Positions 7,021-12,563 of a stretch of 12,563 bases of DNA are shown one piece after another. The number at the start of each line of letters is the position of its first letter. Position 1 is the first letter of the stretch. Under the pieces are notes generated by a model. The model was not told the origin of the DNA. It ran no database searches and worked only from the letters and a program-made list of their open reading frames with translations. The DNA comes from Dictyocoela muelleri (Eukaryota > Microsporidia), in the NCBI GenBank assembly GCA_016256075.1, contig SDVU01000530.1:1-12563 (forward strand). Direction: 5' to 3'. The position numbers and the translations under genes were made by a program.

Positions 7021-7679
7021 TTTAAATATTTAACACAAATAAGTCCAACAAATAATACCTATGAATCCAAAAACGTTTAAATGTCAGTACAACCCAGTTC
7101 AGCAGCGAGATTTTACGTGAGTAGATAATAAATAAAATATACGCTAAAAATAATTTCAGTATAAACGCCAATACTTTTCCTTTTAAATAATATTAAGTTG
7201 CATAAAAATTTAATATTATTTAAATCCAAAAAGATATTTGAGATTAGGTACTTACGCTTTGAAACCACCGTAAAATTAGGATGAAAAAAAACCAAACCAA
7301 ATGCTCTATACTAATCTTTATAAAGTTCAATAAAAATGACGTTTTTGAAAAAAAATAAATTTATACTTTTTTATTGACCAAATTAGGAAAAAAATAGAAA
7401 AACAACCCAGAATTATTGAACTACAAATAATCGGTTATCAGTGATTTTTGGGTTTATTGTCATCCTAAATTCTATTACGGCTTAAAAGTGTCAATACCAG
7501 AATTTATCTTGCAATTTTTTATGGTATATTTCAAATTATTTTAACCAATAAAAAAATGATAATGAACGGGTTAATACCGACATTTCATTTGATCTGATAT
7601 TTATATGTATTTTTTTAGGAGTGCATATTTTTCTATAAATGTTTAAAAAAGTATCAACAAATTCGTAAAATATTTTAAT
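7021..7679. other. Fold-back spacer, no gene recognised
   Basis: This AT-rich spacer lies between the satellite arms. A 60-codon minus-strand frame near 7113-7295 lacks recognisable motifs and coincides with a hairpin; I regard it as chance. Apart from that hairpin (7182-7224) no structure was seen. Confidence 0.6.
7182..7224. repeat. Hairpin with perfect 15-bp arms
   Basis: TTTAAATAATATTAA (7182-7196) and TTAATATTATTTAAA (7210-7224) are perfect reverse complements around a 13-bp loop. The sequence is entirely A/T, so significance is modest. Confidence 0.6.
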
Positions 7680-8020
7680 ACTCCGGTAAATCGAGTCTAT
7701 AACTCCGGTAAATCGAGTCTATAACTCCGTAAAATTTTGTCTATAACTCTGGAAAACTGTTTTTAAAACTATGGCAAAACGGGTATATAACTTTAAAAAA
7801 TGGGTCTATAACTATAAAAAATGGGGTCTATAACTCTGAAAAAGGTGTCTATAACTATGAAAAAAGGAGGTCTATAACTATGAAAAAAGGAGGTCTATAA
7901 CTCTGAAAAAAGGAGGTCTATAACTCTGAAAAAAGGGGCCTATAACTATGAAAAAAGGGGTCTATAAATATGGCAAAAGGGGTCTATAACTATGGCAAAA
8001 GGGGTCTATAACTATGAAAA
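7680..8020 (-). repeat. Satellite array, right arm (about 15 units)
   Basis: Units are the reverse complement of the left arm (GGGGTCTATAACTATGAAAAAA). Read from the outer end inward they show one plain unit, two GCCATAG units, one plain, two CAGAG, two plain and one CAGAG, then progressively divergent units. The innermost copies contain CCGGTAAATCGAG. The similar order shows descent from one inverted array. Confidence 0.9.
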
Positions 8021-8309
8021 ACCCTGTAATAAAGATGCTATTTTAAAAAAATGTAAGAATGTTGCTCAGAAATAGTATAGCATGAAAAAATATAGGTAAA
8101 ATATATTGAGAAATTTGCGGTTAAGATACAATTATTGTTTGATTATTATTTTGACGGAAATATATAAGAAAATGATGAGATCTCCGGATGTATTTGAAAT
8201 TGGTGGAATGTGCCTATATATCTGAATTTGTTAGATTTACAAGACTTCATAGGTATAAAGTTTATAGGATTCTTAAAGGTTTAAAAATTTTGAATTTATT
8301 AGGGAGATA

Positions 8310-8791
8310 TTATAACATTTCTGTGGGTAGTGAGTGATTATAGAGGCTGGTATATAAAGGTTCGGGAAAATAAAATATAATAGGGGCGCCGAGATGATGA
8401 GTTATGGATAATAAGAGCGTTTGATTGAGCTGAAAGCGAAAGCAGATTTTTAAAAGATGTTTCAATAGAAAAAATAATGTGTTTATATCTTTTTTGAAAG
8501 CATATATCATCAAAAACACTATTATTTTTTGCATAAATGGTTGGAGGAAATATGTTTGTTTATCCGAACATTTTTCATTGCACAGAACAGTAAATTTACT
8601 TAGAATTCATTAATAGAGCGAATAATTGGCATATAAATACGATTGAATAATGTAGGCCGTGTATTTACCAGGAAATATTAAAACGATATATGGTGAAATT
8701 ATTTGTTTTCATATATCTTTTGAGATAGATGTTGAATAGAAATGAAATTTAGGAGGCATTTAAAGCCTTAATTGAATTAATAATTGAATAA
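8310..8791 (+). pseudogene. Decayed Merlin transposase, copy D
   Basis: Plus-strand fragments in several frames follow the Merlin order. GRRDDELWIIRAFD-stop-AES corresponds to the KYnRGr-Gv/qWv-GG-eR block after the first Asp. SRFLKDVSIEK corresponds to the F-vpV-nR segment. NGWRKYVCLSEHFSLHRTVN contains the second catalytic position, here Asn instead of Asp. FINRANNWHINTIE (about 8610-8646) retains the final Glu, followed by a stop and CRP in place of the usual WRP. RYMVKLFVFIYLLR and EAFKALIELIIE form the C-terminus, ending at 8791. The zinc ribbon and first Asp are too eroded to place, although homology may reach back to about 8160. It is more divergent than copies A and B and clearly dead. 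Confidence 0.7.
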
Positions 8792-8939
8792 AAATCTTTT
8801 TTTACATTCTTTATGTGTGTACACGGGTGTAATATTAAAAAATGTACTGCAAAATTTAAGTAATTCATAATGCGTCTTATCTAATTACCTTTTATAAATA
8901 TTTTCAATAAAAAATTAAAATAACATTTTAATGGTAACT

Positions 8940-9018
8940 TCTCACTGGGCCGGATTTTCACTGGGCTGAATTTTCACTGGGCTGAATTTTTTTATTTTTT
9001 GACACCTCGAAAAAATAT
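8940..9018 (+). repeat. Terminal inverted repeat of FLYWCH element, left
   Basis: This end contains three tandem 16-bp units with the core TCACTGGGC, then a T-rich run and TTTTTTGACACCTCG. It pairs with the right end once one unit is skipped. Confidence 0.8.
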
Positions 9019-9373
9019 GAAAATAGTTTGTATAAAATCAAAATATTGTAATTACATTATCGCAATAAATGATTATATCTTCATAATTAATAAACTGAAA
9101 AAATAGAAAATTATATTAGACGTGTTCAAACAAAGCTTGTCATATTAATCTTAAATATTTTGACGATGTTTTAACGATTAATTCTGAAATTCATAATCAT
9201 CCAGATAATAAAATTAAAATAAACAACACAAATCAATTAATATAAACAATCTGAATTTTTATGAAATTGTTCAAAAAATAATTTATATACAACAAGACAA
9301 TGATAATGAATTGTTAAGACTTTGTAATGGTGTGACATGCAAAAGCGGAAAAAAATTATTTAGATCAAGATAA
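9017..9373 (+). pseudogene. FLYWCH-type zinc finger relic
   Basis: In one frame around 9110-9215 the translation gives LY-stop-TCSNKACHINLKYFDDVL, then INSEIHNHPDNK. This matches the FLYWCH finger: aromatic Tyr-Trp, two Cys, and a closing His-x-His in an HNHP motif. The stop occupies the place of the conserved Trp (TGG changed to TAG). Upstream, from an ATG at 9017, MKIVCIKSKYCNY lies in another frame. Downstream, FYEIVQKIIYIQQDNDNELL lies in a third frame, ending at a stop at 9371-9373. At least two frameshifts and several stops are present. In intact proteins this finger binds DNA, often next to a MULE transposase domain, which is absent here. Confidence 0.65.
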
Positions 9374-9488
9374 GAAAATAAAATTATTACTAACTAGATA
9401 AAATAATAAAATCATTAATATTTACCAGTTATTACATTTAAAAAAATGTCATTTAATTAAATATTTAATTTTTATTTTTTTTAATCTT

Positions 9489-9555
9489 GAATATTTTTTT
9501 AGAGGTGTCAAAAATTTAAAATGATTCGGCTCAGTGAAAATTCGGCCCAGTGAGA
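9489..9555 (-). repeat. Terminal inverted repeat of FLYWCH element, right
   Basis: On the minus strand it reads TCTCACTGGGCCGAATTTTC and then ACTGAGCCGAA, followed by TTTTTGACACCTCT and an A-run. Only two 16-bp units are present, against three on the left. Confidence 0.8.
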
Positions 9556-9885
9556 CTGAACCCTTTTTAATATTGAAATATTTTAAAAGTTAATTTAAAT
9601 AAATAAATGTATTATATTTATTTCATGTTAAAACATTCAAAATTGCAAATCTCAGAATTCTATTCAATTTTACTTTTAGAACCTTCCGTCCTGATGTTAC
9701 GTTTATAGATCATTTCTATGATATCCGTAGATATAGTTCTGGATACAATTTTTGTGGTGTTTTAAACGCAAGGGCGCATAAATCACAAAAAAAATATTTT
9801 TAATTAAAACCCCTAAAATTGGTTATTTTTTAAAAACTTGAAAGAAAAAGAATTCGGTGCTTTATGAAAGCAAAAAATATTCTTA
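9556..9885. other. Gene-free stretch with a repeated coding-like fragment
   Basis: No intact gene is present. About 9673-9750 (CTTTTAGAACCTTCCGTCCT onward) aligns with 12050-12122, inside the long decayed region, including an identical 13-mer CTTTTAGAACCTT. In that frame it reads ILLLEPSVLML, against SLLEPLVLLFIL in the long relic. It looks like a fragment of the same family. Confidence 0.45.
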
Positions 9886-9941
9886 CAATAGAAACAAACA
9901 AGACCTAAAGATTTTCAGATGTCTTAATAAATCTTGTAAAT
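9886..9941 (+). repeat. 56-bp direct repeat, copy 1
   Basis: It begins CAATAGAAACAAACAAGACC and ends AATAAATCTTGTAAAT. It matches 10708-10762 with about three substitutions and one indel, in the same orientation, 822 bp away. Confidence 0.85.
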
Positions 9942-10707
9942 AATCCATAGTTTAAACGCAATGGCTAACCGGCGATTGGTCCAATTGGATGTATCGCCAA
10001 ATTTCACGTCCAATAAGGCGACTGGCTGCATTTCTCACCCACGCTTTTGATCCTCAGTTTTTTTGAAATTTTAAAGTTTGAAAATTTTTAATTTTTAATA
10101 TCATATCGAAATAATTAATTTCGGTGATTTAAATACATTGATAACTATAAAATCGACGAATTTAAGTATTATAGCACTATTTCTAACATTTTACAAAATA
10201 TTTGTATTAATATTTATAGAGTAAGACTGCGTAAAAATTAATATTATTTAAGATTTATTTCATGTCAATATTTATATATTCGATTTTTAGATTTATATTC
10301 ATAAAAATCGATTATTTTTAATCAAGAGAAATGAAATAACACCAGAATACTGCACTAAATTAGAAAGCATTGGTAAAAGCTCATCAAAAAAAATTTAAAA
10401 TACCTTTATATTATCAATAAAAATGTAATTTCTATATATTTATTACCCTATCTTTTTTTTATGTGATATATTAGAAAAGAATTGTTGTTGAAAAGGGCTA
10501 TTTTTAGATTCAGTTTTTGATGAGCTCTTACGAATGCTTTCATATTGATGCAGTATTCTGGTAATAGTTCTAATTTTTCTTTATTAAATTAAATATTTAA
10601 AATAAAAAATTTAAAAATTGTTTTTTATTGTTAAAAATTTTTAAGAGTTAAAATACGGGGCGATAAATGCGGCAAATCGCCCAATTGTAATACTCGCCGC
10701 ATTACCT
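9942..10707. repeat. Gene-free composite repeat with GC-rich hairpins, possible non-autonomous element
   Basis: The region has no coding potential. Near the left end, 9971-9998 forms GGCGAT...ATCGCC around the palindrome TCCAATTGGA. Near the right end, 10658-10682 forms GGGCGAT...ATCGCCC, followed by CAATTGTAATACTCGCC, which partly resembles the left hairpin sequence. About 100 bp at 9960-10060 is near half G+C, unlike its surroundings. The centre is a long inverted repeat (10332-10571). This could be a MITE-like insertion. Its ends and target duplication are not resolved. Confidence 0.5.
10332..10571. repeat. Inverted repeat with roughly 55-60 bp arms
   Basis: The arm 10332-10391 contains ACCAGAATACTGCA, GAAAGCATTGGTAA and AGCTCATCAAAAA. 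The arm 10513-10571 carries the complements TGCAGTATTCTGGT, TTACGAATGCTTTC and TTTTTGATGAGCT. Divergence is about 15-20 per cent and the spacer is about 120 bp. Weak similarity extends outward by another 15 bp or so on each side. Confidence 0.8.
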
Positions 10708-10762
10708 CAATAGAAACAAAAAAGACCTAAAGATTTTAAATGTCTTAATAAATCTTGTGAAT
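10708..10762 (+). repeat. 56-bp direct repeat, copy 2
   Basis: This is the partner of 9886-9941, beginning CAATAGAAACAAAAAAGACC. The pair brackets 9942-10707, which holds GC-rich hairpins near both ends and a long inverted repeat in the middle. Confidence 0.85.
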
Positions 10763-10859
10763 CCTTCATTTCTTTAAAAGCAAACAATCATTTAATATAA
10801 TTTACATCCATAAATTCTCATTATAGAATGCTCGAGAGTGAATCGAAAAAATTATATTT

Positions 10860-12498
10860 CAGGAAAAAATATTAAAAACAGTCATTAATTCTTTCTTAAC
10901 TCTTAAAAAGATTGTTGCTGCAACGTTGGCAAATCCAGAAGTTGCAGACTCATCACAAATGTCCAAATCAAAATCACTAAAAGAAAAATAATTTGAATTG
11001 GAAAAAAGTGAAAGAATAAGTAACTCATATGAGTTTTTGACATCCTAGGAGAATTATAGATTGGCCTTTATAATGAAAAATTTATTCATGTGATTTTGGT
11101 TCTAAAGATAAGTCAAGTTTGTTTTTTCTGATAACCTATCTAAACTTAATGCTTCAACAATATGAATCGCTTGCTGAACATTTATTATTTCTTCTAAAAC
11201 TTTTAGTTAGTTGTATATTATTCAGTGTACTTACTTCAAAACCCTTTTATACTTGCTTATATTTACATTTCAAGAAGAAAAGAGAACTTTACGATTTTGT
11301 ATTCCGTAGATTACTAGGTCTTATTGTAGAAAAAATTTACAACAATAACATAGATCTAGAAAAAAATGTGTATCTAATTCTTTTAAAAAATTAGCAGTTT
11401 CCATCTATTTTGCTGATTTTATTGGAGCAGGGCAATAATAAGAAATTCGAAGGATAATGTGATATTCATTGTATTCTAATTTCGAAAGAATTTTTAAGAT
11501 TATGATGACTTAATACCCCTAAAGAAATTGTAAGTATATTTAATTAATTAAGTGAAGAGTTCACTTATATTTATGTAAATATTATTGTATCACTAGGTTC
11601 GTAGGATATTTTTATAAAACTTATATTCTTGATAGTTGTTCAAGTGGATGTTTGATAGAGGGATGGAATGTTTATGAAAGTTTAAAAAATGAATTTTTGG
11701 CAACTAATTCTTGTTAAAGATGAAACAGTGGTGCACCAATTGATTTTACTAGTAATAATAGACATCGTATCATTTATTATAAATCCTAGAGCAAGTGATT
11801 TTCTAACAAAATAAAGATGCCCTATTTTTCAGAAGTAGTTTACCTAATCCAAGAATGTTATTATTATTAAGGATAAATAAAAATATACATCATATTAAAT
11901 CTTTATGAAAATGAAGATAGATTGAAGAATCGTGGAATTTAGACTTTTATTGCTTCATGTATGAATATCATTTTTAATAAATTTATAGAGCTTAAAAATT
12001 TAACATTTTTTGTGCTTCAGGCTCATTTCGCTTACAGCGCTTTTTCTCTTTTAGAACCTTTGGTTCTATTGTTTATTTTATAAATCAGTGGTGTATAGAT
12101 ATATAGTTCTATACACAGTTTACTTCCTATCAATTACCAAGCGGGTACGGGTGTTTATAGTGTTTTAATGAATTCAATTGGTTATACTATTTTTACGAAT
12201 TTCTCGACGCATTATTATTCAAAAATAGGAGAAATTATAGTACTTCATATTAATTTTGATCAAGTATTAATCAGCTATAACATACTACATAAATGTGTTT
12301 TACTCTATATTTTTTGATCGATCAATGGCATCCTTTGTTTTAATAAATGACAGTGAAGAATTTCGAACACGATACTTAAATGTTATATTCAATATTTTTA
12401 AACAAGTGATGTATAGCTCATATTCACGATCGTTAACCTTAAACATAACTAATTGTGTCGACAATTACTGAGATAATGTGCAAATATTTAATAAATAA
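10860..12498 (+). pseudogene. Long decayed coding region of unknown family
   Basis: Coding-like peptides run on the plus strand for about 1.6 kb in changing frames. About 10869-11088 gives TVINSFLTLKKIVAATLANP and SERISNSYEFL. About 11077-11830 gives LQQYESLAEHLLFLLKLL, KRELYDFVFRRLLGLIVEKI and VVHQLILLVIIDIVSFII. About 11811-12315 gives FNKFIELKNLTFFVLQAHFA and YQAGTGVYSVLMNSIGYTIF. About 12316-12498 gives SMASFVLINDSEEFRTRYLN and NITNCVDNY. Composition is helix-rich with Leu/Ile stretches, and no catalytic motif is recognised. There are three or so frame changes and more than ten in-frame stops. I do not recognise the family. Because a piece recurs near 9673, it may be a multicopy gene or part of a mobile element rather than a unique host gene. 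Confidence 0.5.
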
Positions 12499-12563
12499 TG
12501 AGAGAATGACATTAAGCGGTCATAAGTATATAATTATAGTATATATACAGTTGTTCCAGTGTG

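Larger units (their letters stand above)
6630..8096. mobile_element. Large fold-back element with satellite-array arms
   Basis: Two opposed arrays of one 22-bp satellite (6721-7020 and 7680-8020) enclose a 659-bp spacer. Outside the arrays, 6634-6656 and 8074-8096 are also inverted copies at about 18 of 23 positions (TATCTTTTTCATTTTATACT against TATATTTTTTCATGCTATAC). The left terminus GGGTGTATCTTTTTCA resembles the inner TIR of Merlin copy B. The whole could be a Merlin-related non-autonomous fold-back element with tandem subterminal repeats. The array structure is directly seen; the Merlin link and exact ends are inferred. No open gene lies inside. Confidence 0.6.
8940..9555. mobile_element. 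Short TIR element carrying a FLYWCH relic (possible Mutator-like)
   Basis: The ends at 8940-9018 and about 9489-9555 are inverted repeats: both start TCTCACTGGGCCG on their own strand and later share TTTTTGACACCTC plus an A-run. The left end holds three 16-bp units (ATTTTCACTGGGCTGA type) and the right end two, so the TIR contains a small tandem repeat that differs in copy number. The 616-bp body holds a broken FLYWCH-like coding relic. FLYWCH fingers often accompany MULE (Mutator-like) transposases, so an internally deleted MULE is a reasonable guess. No 9-11 bp target duplication is apparent. Confidence 0.75.

Noticed and set aside
7113-7295. 60-codon minus-strand frame in the fold-back spacer
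   Set aside because: Low-complexity translation of AT-rich DNA overlapping an A/T hairpin, with no recognisable motif.
3481-8020. CRISPR-like or telomeric repeat arrays
   Set aside because: Units are directly contiguous 21-24 bp tandem repeats without unique spacers, and the unit does not resemble a telomere repeat. They are satellite arrays.
8310-8534. 74-codon minus-strand frame
   Set aside because: The plus strand carries Merlin transposase motifs here; the minus frame is a shadow without motifs.
9960-10060. tRNA gene or tRNA-derived SINE in the GC-rich patch
   Set aside because: TGGCTAACCGG loosely resembles an A box, but no B box follows at the right spacing and no cloverleaf with a 7-bp acceptor stem can be drawn.
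9886-10762. LTR retroelement with 56-bp terminal repeats
   Set aside because: The enclosed 766 bp has no coding capacity, no primer-binding site or polypurine tract was seen, and the repeats are too short for typical LTRs.
10860-12498. Reassigned genetic code with TAA/TAG read as Gln
   Set aside because: Several stops sit where Gln would fit, but TGA stops and frame changes occur too, and the best-preserved transposase uses TAA as a normal stop. Decay explains this better.

Overview
This is an AT-rich, gene-poor window (roughly three quarters A+T by eye) of eukaryotic repeat DNA. No clearly intact host gene is visible. Five stretches come from Merlin-type (IS1016/ISXO2-like, DDE) transposases, belonging to four copies. 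There is also one pogo/Tigger-like DNA transposon, a FLYWCH-finger relic inside a short inverted-repeat element, a possible Tc1/mariner-like N-terminus, and several fold-back and satellite structures. High A+T, dense and divergent Merlin copies, FLYWCH relics and CCC-type bases just upstream of start codons would fit a transposon-rich microsporidian. That is an inference from style only; another AT-rich eukaryote is possible.

Layout. 1-625: decayed Merlin transposase (+). 664-920: near-perfect fold-back. 921-2021: mostly featureless, with a 21-bp hairpin and one possible small membrane ORF (-). 2022-3080: almost complete Merlin element with long terminal inverted repeats (TIRs) and a transposase (-) interrupted by one homopolymer frameshift; a 33-bp tandem repeat forms its C-terminal tail. 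3081-3447: helix-turn-helix relic (-). 3481-3658: 22-bp satellite. 3802-4180 and 6240-6514: the two halves of one older Merlin transposase (-), split by a pogo-like transposon at 4183-6187 that has matching TIRs and TA target duplications. 6630-8096: large fold-back whose arms are arrays of a 22-bp satellite in mirror order. 8310-8791: another Merlin relic (+). 8940-9555: TIR element with a FLYWCH relic. 9556-10800: dispersed and inverted repeats, including two GC-rich hairpins and a 56-bp direct repeat. 10860-12498: long decayed coding region (+) of unknown identity, a fragment of which recurs at about 9673-9750.

How the parts relate. The region reads as layered transposon fossils. The pogo insertion post-dates the Merlin copy that it splits. 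The Merlin copy at 2022-3080 looks youngest, because its catalytic residues, zinc-ribbon cysteines and TIRs are all still recognisable. The satellite at 3481-3658 and the arrays at 6721-8020 share unit length and a core sequence, so they appear to be one family. No tRNA, rRNA or CRISPR array was seen.
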